Origin: an uncultured Oscillospiraceae bacterium
GTDB taxonomy: Bacteria > Bacillota > Clostridia > Oscillospirales > Acutalibacteraceae
Assembly (NCBI GenBank): GCA_900547095.1
Contig: URFG01000003.1
Location: 1 to 64,000, forward strand
Length of the DNA: 64,000 nucleotides
Reading direction: 5' to 3'
Shown: positions 15,813 to 23,226 of the stretch, in pieces
How the letters are laid out: every line of letters starts with the position of its first letter
Position numbering within the stretch: the first letter of the stretch is position 1
Translations under genes and position numbers: made by a program
Notes under the pieces: generated by a model
The model's input: the letters and a program-made list of their open reading frames with translations, nothing else
Database searches by the model: none
What the model was told of the DNA's origin: nothing

Positions 15813-17361
15813 AGACTTTTTTAAACCAGGGGAGAACCGAAATGTCTGCACTAACTTCAGCAGATGAATTTCCTTTATAAATTTTTCCGGTGTTCTGATC
15901 CTGCCATGAACCTTTCGGGAAAACAACATTTCGGCTTTTGGCGCTTTTTTTCATAACAGGGGCAACAAGAATATCGTCGCCGAGCATAAATTCGTCGTCA
16001 ATTTCCGCATAGCCTTTATGGGGATCGTAATATTCAAGTGTCCGCATAATCGGCTCGCCGCTTAATGAAGCGTGGTCTGCTAATTTTAAAAATGTATCAG
16101 CCATACTTGCGTGCAGATCCGCAGCTTTTTTAACTAAAGCAAAATGCTCTTTATCAAGCGCTTCCCACGGCGCCCAGGAAAACTGCATCATCGGGAAAAG
16201 TGCTGAAGCCTGAGCCATTCGCACAAACAACTCCTGATCCAGCTTTTCTATATTAACTTTAACTGTCCAGTTTCCTCCGCCTACCATATCGGGGCAAATA
16301 TAAGGATAGCCGAGCAAGCCTGCTCTAAGCGCCATAGGAATCAGCGAGGAAAGACCTTCTCCTTCCCAAGTATGATCTCTGTCACAAAGGCGTTCAGCGA
16401 TGGATTTTCCGCTCATATTGTAGGTATCTTTAAATTCGTGATATTTATATTTTTTACCCAGCTCATTATAAGCCTCAGAATATTTATGGGAATCAAAAGA
16501 ATCGCTTGATAATCCGTTTCTTTGGTTGCGTTCACGAAGCGTGCAGGCGTTTGCACCGTCAAATTTAAAACCGTCTATTTTATATTCGTCAACAAGAAAT
16601 TTAAGCTTTTTATTAAACTCGGAATTATCGGTTTCTTCTAAAAGATTTAAAAGCGCACTGTAACCGTTCCACCAGGCAAAATACATAATTTGACCGTCTT
16701 TATTTTTAACATAGCGTTTATTATAATTTACAGGATCAAAATCTTTGTTTAATGATGTAGCAAAATATTTTCCGTCGGGAGTAACATACGGAACTACCCA
16801 CAGCATAACCTTAAAACCGAGCGAGTGAAGCTCTTCGATCGTTTTTTTAGGGTCGGGGAATTTTGCTTTATCAAATTCCCATATTCCGTAACGGGTATGC
16901 CAGCCTTCGTCTATCATAAGTATACCGGGCTGAAAGCCGTTATCTATAATATCGTAAGCATATTTAAGAACTCCTTCGGCTGTAGGCTCGTAATTAAATT
17001 GCATCCAGGTATTATATTGCGGAATTGAGAAAAATTCATCCGGAATTGTTCTTTTTTCAAAAGGAAAATATTTTTCAGCAGCCGAAAGATAAGCTTCTTT
17101 AAGGCAGCTGCCCATATTTAAAAGTTCTGTTTCTCCGAAGGTTATAATTATAATTCCGTCTTTAACAGTGAAAGCAAAAGGCTTATCGCTTTTAATAACT
17201 CTGCCTTTTGAAGAGATTAATATCGGTGCAGATTGATTTGAAGTATTTACCCTTAAATCAAAGCTGAATTCATCTTTGCCGGAAAACGGAAATTTCTGCG
17301 GAGCTCTGAAATGGCTTGCGCATCCCCACCAATATTCATTTTCAAGAATTTTTATTTCCAT
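15811..17361 (-). CDS. Glycoside hydrolase family 31 protein
   Basis: A 516-residue cytoplasmic GH31 enzyme with a short N-terminal beta domain followed by the TIM barrel. Visible landmarks are ILMIDEGWH (first strand), the nucleophile Asp in DGFKFDGAN and the acid Asp in LCDRDHTWEGEG. GH31 enzymes cleave alpha-glycosidic bonds. This one is shorter than typical alpha-glucosidases (650-800 residues) because the N- and C-terminal beta domains are reduced, so the substrate is uncertain. It is divergent from an AraC-type regulator that probably controls it. Confidence 0.88.
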   Translation of the reverse strand: MEIKILENEYWWGCASHFRAPQKFPFSGKDEFSFDLRVNTSNQSAPILISSKGRVIKSDKPFAFTVKDGIIIITFGETELLNMGSCLKEAYLSAAEKYFPFEKRTIPDEFFSIPQYNTWMQFNYEPTAEGVLKYAYDIIDNGFQPGILMIDEGWHTRYGIWEFDKAKFPDPKKTIEELHSLGFKVMLWVVPYVTPDGKYFATSLNKDFDPVNYNKRYVKNKDGQIMYFAWWNGYSALLNLLEETDNSEFNKKLKFLVDEYKIDGFKFDGANACTLRERNQRNGLSSDSFDSHKYSEAYNELGKKYKYHEFKDTYNMSGKSIAERLCDRDHTWEGEGLSSLIPMALRAGLLGYPYICPDMVGGGNWTVKVNIEKLDQELFVRMAQASALFPMMQFSWAPWEALDKEHFALVKKAADLHASMADTFLKLADHASLSGEPIMRTLEYYDPHKGYAEIDDEFMLGDDILVAPVMKKSAKSRNVVFPKGSWQDQNTGKIYKGNSSAEVSADISVLPWFKKV

Positions 17362-17391
17362 CGCAATTTTCCTTTCTGATTGAAAAATTAA

Positions 17392-17445
17392 TTTACCTAT
17401 AGTATAATTATAAAAAAGTCGGTTGTAAATACGATTTTAGGTAAA
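17392..17445. promoter_or_regulatory. Inverted half-sites in the GH31/AraC divergent region
   Basis: TTTACCTA at 17392-17399 and its exact complement TAGGTAAA at 17438-17445. The first sits just downstream of the GH31 -10; the second sits just upstream of a TATAAT at 17451-17456 that probably serves the regulator gene. Placement suggests binding sites of the AraC-type protein; this is inference. Confidence 0.45.
17401..17429 (-). promoter_or_regulatory. Promoter of the GH31 gene
   Basis: Minus-strand TTTACA (17429-17424), 17-bp spacer, TATACT (17406-17401). Confidence 0.7.
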
Positions 17446-17468
17446 AAAATTATAATATCGGGTGCTTT

Positions 17469-18197
17469 ATGAATACTGTTTTAAATAACTTTTATAATTA
17501 TGATTTTAATAACTCTTATGCTTTCAAGGGCCACCGCCACGGAGGATTTGAAATCAATATTGTGCTTGATGGAGAAATGGAGATCGTTTATGACAGCTCT
17601 GTTTTAAGGCTGAAGAAAAATGATATTCTTTTGGGCGCTCCTTTCTTTTTTCATCGCAATAAATGTATTAAAGACACAAAATTCGTTGTGTTTATGTTTA
17701 ATAGTCCCGAACTTTTTTTCAAGGAAAGTTTTTTGCTTTTTAAGCTTTCAAACTCCGGTCGTAATCTTCTGAAAATAATAATTGAGCAAGAGAGTAATTC
17801 AGTGAATGTTCAGAAACTTTTTGATGTTTTTTTGGATATGATTTTAAAAGAATCCTTTTTCAATGGATCGGGCGGCTCGGTTTCTCCTGTTTATACGGCT
17901 GCGGTCGAATATATGAAAAACCATTTGAATGAAAATTCCGATATTAAGGAAATTGCAAAAGTTTGCGGAGTATGTGAAACCGCTCTTAAAAATACTTTTA
18001 AGAAAAACGCTGGAATAGGTGTGAACAGATATTTTACGGAGCTTAAAATAAGCAAGGCTTATGATTTTTTAAAAATGGGAAAAAGCTGTGCCGAAACAGC
18101 GGAAATTTTAGGCTTTTCTTCGCCTGCATATTTTTCGTATGTTTTTAAATCCGTTACAGGGAAATTGCCGAAAAGTATAAAAAAGCAGGATAGCTGA
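17469..18197 (+). CDS. AraC family transcriptional regulator
   Basis: A 242-residue regulator: an N-terminal cupin-like sensing domain (HRHGGFEINIVLDGEME around residues 22-38) and a C-terminal double helix-turn-helix, with IKEIAKVCGVCETALKNTFK and SCAETAEILGFSSPAYFSYV. Such proteins usually activate carbohydrate genes in response to a sugar. Its only neighbour in a divergent arrangement is the GH31 gene, the likely target. The ATG follows GGGTGCTTT; the ribosome site is weak. Confidence 0.9.
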   Translation: MNTVLNNFYNYDFNNSYAFKGHRHGGFEINIVLDGEMEIVYDSSVLRLKKNDILLGAPFFFHRNKCIKDTKFVVFMFNSPELFFKESFLLFKLSNSGRNLLKIIIEQESNSVNVQKLFDVFLDMILKESFFNGSGGSVSPVYTAAVEYMKNHLNENSDIKEIAKVCGVCETALKNTFKKNAGIGVNRYFTELKISKAYDFLKMGKSCAETAEILGFSSPAYFSYVFKSVTGKLPKSIKKQDS

Positions 18198-18216
18198 AAT
18201 TGGAATTATTATCCGC

Positions 18217-18245
18217 TTGACTTTTAACTTCCGCTTTTGTATAAT
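18217..18245 (+). promoter_or_regulatory. Promoter of the SOS polymerase cassette
   Basis: TTGACT at 18217-18222, 17-bp spacer, TATAAT at 18240-18245. The LexA box lies at the expected transcription start. Confidence 0.88.
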
Positions 18246-18252
18246 CAGAAAT

Positions 18253-18266
18253 AGAACATTTGTTCT
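18253..18266 (+). promoter_or_regulatory. LexA (SOS) box
   Basis: AGAACATTTGTTCT is a perfect palindrome-type site of the Gram-positive LexA/DinR form GAAC-N4-GTTC. It starts 7 bp after the -10, where LexA would block transcription of the Y-family polymerase gene. Confidence 0.88.
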
Positions 18267-18291
18267 GCGATTTTGAGCAAAAGGTGAAGAT

Positions 18292-19551
18292 ATGGAGCCT
18301 GAAAGATACTATTTATGTATAGACATGAAAACATTTTATGCCTCGGTGGAATGCGCCGAGAGGGGACTCAATCCTTTTGAAACCTCGCTTGTAGTAGCCG
18401 ATCCCGCAAGGGGCAAAAATGCGCTTTGCCTTGCCGTTACTCCGAAACTTAAAAGGCTCGGGGTGAAAAATCGGTGCAGGCTTTCCGAAATTCCGAAAAA
18501 TATAAAATATCTTATCGCACGCCCGAGAATGCAGCTTTATATTGATTACTGCGCCGAAATTTATTCCATATATCTTGATTATTTTTCTCCCGAGGATATC
18601 CACACTTATTCGATAGACGAGTCATTTATAGATGTGACGGGATATTTGAGAAGTATGAAAACCGACGCATTATCACTCGCAAAAAAGCTTATGAATGAAA
18701 TAGCGAACAAGCTTGCAATACCCTCAACGGTTGGTATAGGCACCAACCTTTATCTTGCCAAAGTGGCGCTTGATATCACCGCCAAGCATACTGTTTCTCA
18801 TATAGGCTTTTTAAATGAAGAGCTTTATAAAAAAACGCTGTGGGATCACACACCTCTCACGGATTTCTGGATGATAGGCACAAACACGGCAAAACGGCTA
18901 AGCAGCCGCGGAATTTTCACGATGCGCGATATTGCGCTTGCTCCGCAGGAAATTTTATATAAGCTTTTCGGAATAGACGCGGAGCTTATGATAGATCATT
19001 CTTTAGGGAAAGAAAGCTGTCTTATGGAGGATATAAAAAACTATAACAGCAAAAGCAGATCGGTTTCTCTTTCTCAGATACTTCCAAGGGATTACAGCTA
19101 CAAAGAGCTTGAAACCATAATAAGGGAAATGACTTTATCGGGAACTTACGAGCTTACGAAAAGAAAAGTGATAGCAGGGAAGATAAATCTTTATATAGGT
19201 TATTCCGGGAATTATGAAGAGTCTTACAGGAAAGGAATAAAAATAATCGCTCCCACCGCGCTTTATTCTGAGCTTTTGCCTTATGCGATCAGGCTTTATG
19301 AGGGTATAAAAAATAAAAATGCTCCGATAAGAAGAGTGGGAATAAGCTTCGGCGGTATACAAAGCGAGGACTGCTACGGATATGACCTGTTTTCCGATTT
19401 TGACGAGATAAGACGTGAAAGGGAGCTTAATAAAACAGTGCTTTCTCTCTACGGAAAATTCGGAAAAAATTCTCTTTTAAAAGGCACAGATTTTCTCGAA
19501 AGCGCTATGCAGATCGAAAGAAATAAGCTGATAGGAGGCCATAATGCATAA
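18292..19551 (+). CDS. Y-family DNA polymerase (UvrX/YqjW-like, error-prone)
   Basis: The 419-residue protein has the Y-family palm with IDMKTFYASVEC (Asp11 metal ligand) and YSIDESFIDVT (second Asp-Glu pair near residues 104-105), thumb HhH region, and the little-finger domain. These enzymes copy past DNA lesions. The company of a YolD-family gene and a perfect LexA box places it in the SOS-induced YqjW/UvrX group rather than housekeeping DinB. AAAAGGTGA precedes the ATG. Confidence 0.92.
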   Translation: MEPERYYLCIDMKTFYASVECAERGLNPFETSLVVADPARGKNALCLAVTPKLKRLGVKNRCRLSEIPKNIKYLIARPRMQLYIDYCAEIYSIYLDYFSPEDIHTYSIDESFIDVTGYLRSMKTDALSLAKKLMNEIANKLAIPSTVGIGTNLYLAKVALDITAKHTVSHIGFLNEELYKKTLWDHTPLTDFWMIGTNTAKRLSSRGIFTMRDIALAPQEILYKLFGIDAELMIDHSLGKESCLMEDIKNYNSKSRSVSLSQILPRDYSYKELETIIREMTLSGTYELTKRKVIAGKINLYIGYSGNYEESYRKGIKIIAPTALYSELLPYAIRLYEGIKNKNAPIRRVGISFGGIQSEDCYGYDLFSDFDEIRRERELNKTVLSLYGKFGKNSLLKGTDFLESAMQIERNKLIGGHNA

Positions 19552-19553
19552 AT

Positions 19554-19871
19554 ATGATGGAAAGGCAAAACAGAGCGAAGCAATTTATTCCGTTTGACGC
19601 TATGAAAGGCCTCAAAGAGGCTCTCGCCGAAAAAGAAGAGAAGCACAGCCGCGTAAAACTTCACGAGATTCCCGAAGAACAGCAGATAATAAATTCTAAA
19701 ATAATTATTAATCTTAAAAAAGGTCAGAATGTAAAAATAGATTGCTTTAAAGATTTTCATAATATAATGTTTAAAGGAAAAGTGACTGAAATAAATCTCG
19801 CTTTTAAATACCTCGCTTTGGATAACGAAAAAATAAGATTTGAAGAAATATATTCCATAGAAGTTATATAA
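19554..19871 (+). CDS. YolD-like protein
   Basis: A 105-residue protein with the YolD hallmark RAKQFIPFDAMKGLKEAL near its start and a beta-rich C-terminus. YolD proteins travel with SOS Y-family polymerases (YqjX with YqjW in B. subtilis) and are thought to modulate them. The ribosome site AGGAGG (19533-19538) fits an ATG at 19544 that is in another frame and reads MHKYDGKAKQ before stopping after 17 codons; YolD relatives usually begin with a similar M-KYD segment, so one base may have been gained here. Confidence 0.85.
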   Translation: MMERQNRAKQFIPFDAMKGLKEALAEKEEKHSRVKLHEIPEEQQIINSKIIINLKKGQNVKIDCFKDFHNIMFKGKVTEINLAFKYLALDNEKIRFEEIYSIEVI

Positions 19872-19903
19872 TCTGGTATTTATATTTTATCTTGTTTTGA
19901 CTA

Positions 19904-19932
19904 TTGAAATAATACCAAAATCACATTATACT
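19904..19932 (+). promoter_or_regulatory. Promoter of the ECF S component gene
   Basis: TTGAAA at 19904-19909, 17-bp spacer, TATACT at 19927-19932. Confidence 0.6.
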
Positions 19933-19956
19933 GTTTTTAACAAAAAGTCAGGTGTG

Positions 19957-20478
19957 ATGAATATGAAATCGGAAAATCTTAAAAAAATAGTAATAAGCGC
20001 TCTTATGGCGGCGCTCGTATGCGTTGCAACAATTGTAATTCAAATTCCCTCTCCGATGAATGGGTATGTTAACCTCGGAGATTGCTTTGTGTTGCTTTCG
20101 GGCTGGTTTTTAGGCCCGTGGTACGGCGCTGCGGCGGCAGGTGTGGGCTCAATGCTCACTGATGTGATTGCGGGATATCTTTACTATGCTCCGGGCACTC
20201 TTATAATAAAAGCAATAATGGGCGCGCTTTGTGCGATAATTATAAAAGCTTTTAAATCCGCTCCTGCTCCGGCAGGATATATCGTAAGCGGTCTTGCAAG
20301 CGAGGCTGTAATGGTTTTGGGATATTTCGGATATGCCGCTTTGCTCCTCGGAAAGGGAAGCGCCGCGGCGCTGAGTATACCCGGCAACTGCGTTCAGGCA
20401 GCGGCAGGTCTTATAATCGGAACAGTGCTTGCGATGATATTTGAAAAAACCGGATTAAAACAAAAATTATTTAAATAG
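19957..20478 (+). CDS. ECF transporter S component, substrate unknown
   Basis: A 173-residue integral membrane protein with about six helices. The segment GYVNLGDCFVLLSGWFLGP is typical of ECF substrate-binding (S) components of vitamin transporters. The energising EcfA/EcfT subunits are not in the window and would be shared from elsewhere. ATGs at 19957 and 19963 both fit AGGTG at 19950-19954. A YwlG-family gene follows after 9 bp, probably in the same operon. The vitamin cannot be read from the sequence. Confidence 0.85.
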   Translation: MNMKSENLKKIVISALMAALVCVATIVIQIPSPMNGYVNLGDCFVLLSGWFLGPWYGAAAAGVGSMLTDVIAGYLYYAPGTLIIKAIMGALCAIIIKAFKSAPAPAGYIVSGLASEAVMVLGYFGYAALLLGKGSAAALSIPGNCVQAAAGLIIGTVLAMIFEKTGLKQKLFK

Positions 20479-20487
20479 GGGTTTAAT

Positions 20488-21069
20488 ATGACAAAAACAG
20501 TTTTTCATACATCCGACAAAGAGTTTTTAAAGCAGATCGAAAAAGAGGCAAATAATGCCGCAAAAGAGCTTTTTGAGGCCGCGCGGCTTAAAAAGGGACA
20601 GACGGTCGTTGTAGGCTGTTCCACAAGCGAAGTGATAGGGGAAAATCCCGGCAATCATTCCACTCCCGAAATTGCCGACGCAATTTTTAAAGGCCTTTAT
20701 TCCGTATTTTCAAAAGAGGGGATTTATATCGCCGCACAGTGTTGCGAGCATTTAAACCGCGCGATAATCGTCGAAAGGGAAGTGCTGAAAGGCGAGGAGA
20801 TAGTAAATGTCGTGCCTCAGCCTAAAGCGGGAAGCTCTTTTGCTACGGCGGCATATAAAAATTTTAATGACCCTGTGGCGATAGAAGAAATAAAAGCCGA
20901 CGCCGGAATAGATATAGGCGGAACCCTTATAGGAATGCACCTTAAAAAGGTTGCCGTTCCGCTAAGGCTTAAGCAGAGAAATATCGGTAAAGCGATAGTG
21001 CTCGCGGCAAGGGTAAGACCGAAATTTATCGGCGGCGAGCGGGCGGTTTATGATGAAAATTTAATGTAG
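20488..21069 (+). CDS. YwlG/UPF0340 (TIGR01440) family protein
   Basis: A 193-residue soluble protein matching the UPF0340 family: GCSTSEVIGENPGNHSTPEI near residues 43-62, the CCEHLNRA motif and VPQPKAGSSFATAAY. The family is conserved across Firmicutes but its biochemical function is unknown. It is cotranscribed with the ECF S component and closes the host segment before the mobile element. Confidence 0.9.
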   Translation: MTKTVFHTSDKEFLKQIEKEANNAAKELFEAARLKKGQTVVVGCSTSEVIGENPGNHSTPEIADAIFKGLYSVFSKEGIYIAAQCCEHLNRAIIVEREVLKGEEIVNVVPQPKAGSSFATAAYKNFNDPVAIEEIKADAGIDIGGTLIGMHLKKVAVPLRLKQRNIGKAIVLAARVRPKFIGGERAVYDENLM

Positions 21070-21081
21070 CAGGAATTTAAA

Positions 21082-21110
21082 GCCGGGCTTATTTGCCCGG
21101 CCTTTTTTCT
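21082..21110 (+). terminator. Rho-independent terminator after the YwlG homologue
   Basis: GCCGGGC / GCCCGGC arms, TTATTT loop, then TTTTTT. Confidence 0.9.
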
Positions 21111-21158
21111 TGACAGAAGGTATTTTAAATTTAGGACTGAGTTTATTCTATTTCGCTG

Positions 21159-22691
21159 TTATATTATAAAAATAGAATAGCGGAACCGAAAACTTTTAGT
21201 TTTCGGTTCCGCTATTAAGCTTTTTGGTGCAGCGAGTGCACTGATATCCGAACCCAAGCCTGATTTTTCAAGCTCGGCGAAAGTTATTGTTTTTGAACCG
21301 TCTTTGTAATTGAATGTGAACGTAATCCTGTCATCGTAAAGGAAAATCGCATTGACAAAACTGTCGATAAGCCTGCGACGGTGCTCAAGCTTCTTTGCGT
21401 CCAGTTTTCTGAATCTGTGAAACCAGAAAACAATCTGCTCCCGTGAAAGCATAGGCTTTGCCATTTCTTCTTTAACGATTTGAACAGACAATTCGCTTTT
21501 CTGCTTTTCAAGGCTTTCGAGCCGCTCTTTTGTTGAAGCCGTCAAGATACCTTGCTGAATGGCATCAAGCATATTATCAATAGATTTTTGCGTGTCGGCA
21601 TATTGCTTTTTCAGCAGAGGTAATGTTGTATTTTCCTTGCCCTGCAAAGCCACTACTTTATCGGCAATCTTTTCTATCAAATCATCATCAAAAATCAGAT
21701 TTTTAATTTGCTCAATCACAAGGTTTTCGATCCATTCTTTTTTGACCGATTTCTTGTCGCAACCCTTGTGATTTTTTACGCTTGCACATTTGTAATACCG
21801 ATGCACATGAGAGGTTTTGCTTGTTCCGCTTTCACCGACCATATAACATTGGCACTTGCCGCAAAACAACTTTGTTGTCAATAGATATTCGTCTTCGGCT
21901 TTGTGTTTTGCCGGAGCTTTTTTATTTGCCGCCATACGCTCCTGCACACGGTTGAACAAATCTTCAGGCACGATTGCCGGAATGCCGCTCGGTTGGACAA
22001 TATCATTATACTTGTATTCGCCGATATATTTGCGGTTATGTAACATTCGGGTGACGCTGTTAATGCTGATTTTACCGCCACGTTTAGTGCGAACACCTTT
22101 CAGATTCATTTCATCGGTAATTTCACGCATCGACGCCCCGTCTGCATAATGCTTAAATGCGTCAAGCACCGCCGGAGCCGTCAGGGGATCAATCTGAAAA
22201 TACTGCTCACTGTCAATGATATATCCGATCGGCAATGTGCCGCCGTTAAATTTGCATTTCAGTGCATTTTCAGTCAGTCCCCGTATGACTTTTTCCGAAA
22301 GCTCAGCCGAGTAATACTCTGCCATTCCTTCAAGCATTGATTCGAGCAAAATGCCTTCAGCACCGGCTGAAATAGCCTCGGTTGCGGAAACGACCTTAAC
22401 ACCGTTATTTTTCAAAATGCGTTTGTAGTGCGCCGAATCGTATTTATCCCGTGCGAAGCGGTCAAGTTTCCAAACAATAACGACCTCAAATTTTCTGCCT
22501 GCACTGTCTTTTATCATTCGCTGAAAGTCAGGACGGCGGTCGGTTCTTGCCGATAGCGCACGGTCAATGTAGGTTTCTACAATTTGAATGTCATTCTTTT
22601 CGGCAAAGGCCTTGCATTCGCGAAGCTGTCCTTCAATAGATTCTTCACGCTGATTATCCGAAGAATATCTCGCATAGATTACGCCTTTCAT
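21159..22691 (-). CDS. Large serine recombinase (site-specific integrase)
   Basis: The 510-residue protein has the N-terminal resolvase domain with YARYSSDNQRE (Ser10 predicted nucleophile) and VIVWKLDRFARD, a recombinase domain (about 160-265), a zinc ribbon (CGKCQCYM, then two Cys around 300-310) and a coiled-coil region (about 345-400). It catalyses integration and excision of the element. The tail after ALAAPK is encoded by a terminator hairpin and is likely derived from the target site. AGGTGAAAAGAA precedes the start. Confidence 0.92.
   Translation of the reverse strand: MKGVIYARYSSDNQREESIEGQLRECKAFAEKNDIQIVETYIDRALSARTDRRPDFQRMIKDSAGRKFEVVIVWKLDRFARDKYDSAHYKRILKNNGVKVVSATEAISAGAEGILLESMLEGMAEYYSAELSEKVIRGLTENALKCKFNGGTLPIGYIIDSEQYFQIDPLTAPAVLDAFKHYADGASMREITDEMNLKGVRTKRGGKISINSVTRMLHNRKYIGEYKYNDIVQPSGIPAIVPEDLFNRVQERMAANKKAPAKHKAEDEYLLTTKLFCGKCQCYMVGESGTSKTSHVHRYYKCASVKNHKGCDKKSVKKEWIENLVIEQIKNLIFDDDLIEKIADKVVALQGKENTTLPLLKKQYADTQKSIDNMLDAIQQGILTASTKERLESLEKQKSELSVQIVKEEMAKPMLSREQIVFWFHRFRKLDAKKLEHRRRLIDSFVNAIFLYDDRITFTFNYKDGSKTITFAELEKSGLGSDISALAAPKSLIAEPKTKSFRFRYSIFII
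21176..21216 (-). terminator. Perfect hairpin, probably the former tRNA-Leu terminator
   Basis: A flawless 19-bp inverted repeat (arm 21176-21194, complement 21198-21216) with a 3-nt loop, followed on the minus strand by CTATTTTTAT. It lies inside the last codons of the recombinase and about 7 bp beyond the proposed attachment core, where a tRNA terminator would stand in an unoccupied site. Confidence 0.75.
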
Positions 22692-22772
22692 TTCTTTTCA
22701 CCTGCCTTTCTTTTGGGGTTTATAACACAAGTTTTCCTTGATGTTATCTGGATTTTGGGGTGTTAGGGATCT

Positions 22773-22871
22773 CCCTAACAAGCGGCGAAAGCGACAAGCG
22801 AATTTGGATAGCCAAATTCAGTGCTTGCTGAGACAACGCCGTGTGTTTGCGCAAGCAAATGCGTTGCTTGC
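22773..22871 (+). repeat. Left inverted module flanking the cargo
   Basis: Contains CCCTAACAAG (22773-22782), a palindrome ATTTGGATAGCCAAAT (22802-22817) and GCGTTGCTTGC (22861-22871). The same three modules occur on the minus strand at the other side of the cargo. Confidence 0.6.
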
Positions 22872-22935
22872 GGAGGCAATGCCGAGCCGGATTCGAGTGC
22901 TCAAACCCAGTGCTTGATAAGACAAGGTTACAACT

Positions 22936-22979
22936 GTATAGATACTCATTGTATGTAGACGCATTGTATTCATTTGTAT
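22936..22979 (+). promoter_or_regulatory. Repeat array upstream of the controller gene (putative C-boxes)
   Basis: CATTGTAT at 22947-22954 and 22962-22969 and CATTTGTAT at 22971-22979, preceded by GTATAGATAC at 22936-22945. The array lies 29-72 bp before the controller ATG, over and upstream of AT-rich -10-like sequence. Controller proteins of R-M systems bind such repeats to time expression. Confidence 0.5.
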
Positions 22980-23007
22980 TATACTATATTATTGGAGGAA
23001 TGTAAAT

Positions 23008-23226
23008 ATGGATATTGTAAAAGTTTTCGCAGACAACCTCAAAAAATATCGTCACGCTACCGGTCTTTCTCAAGAAGCATTTGCCGACAAGTGCGGAATG
23101 CACCGCACTTATATTAGCGCAATCGAATGTTATCGCCGTAGTATTTCACTTGAAAATATTCAGCGTATCGCTGATGCGCTGGAAATAGAAACATATATGT
23201 TATTTATTGAGGAGAAAATAAAATGA
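23008..23226 (+). CDS. Restriction-modification controller protein (XRE family)
   Basis: A 72-residue helix-turn-helix protein (LSQEAFADKCGMHRTYISAI near residues 20-39) of the size and type of C proteins that control type II R-M systems by activating the endonuclease gene with a delay. Its stop overlaps the endonuclease start by 4 bp (ATGA), so C and R are translationally coupled. TTGGAGGAATG is a strong ribosome site. The upstream repeat array is the likely autoregulatory site. Confidence 0.88.
   Translation: MDIVKVFADNLKKYRHATGLSQEAFADKCGMHRTYISAIECYRRSISLENIQRIADALEIETYMLFIEEKIK

Larger units (their letters stand above)
22692..23007. other. 316-bp palindrome-rich intergenic region left of the cargo
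   Basis: No gene is seen. It holds GTTAGGGA-TC-TCCCTAAC (22762-22779), GAATTTGG-ATAG-CCAAATTC (22800-22819), GCAAGCAA-ATGCG-TTGCTTGC (22851-22871), repeats of TGCTTG-N4-GACAA, and the repeat array in front of the controller gene. Several of these modules recur inverted at 28362-28464. Confidence 0.75.

Noticed and set aside
21231..21262. A tRNA gene fragment at the left end of the element
   Set aside because: The T-arm-like GGGTTCGGAT is not followed by a pairing strand, and the sequence codes for the conserved recombinase C-terminal region; it is better read as tRNA mimicry in the attachment site.
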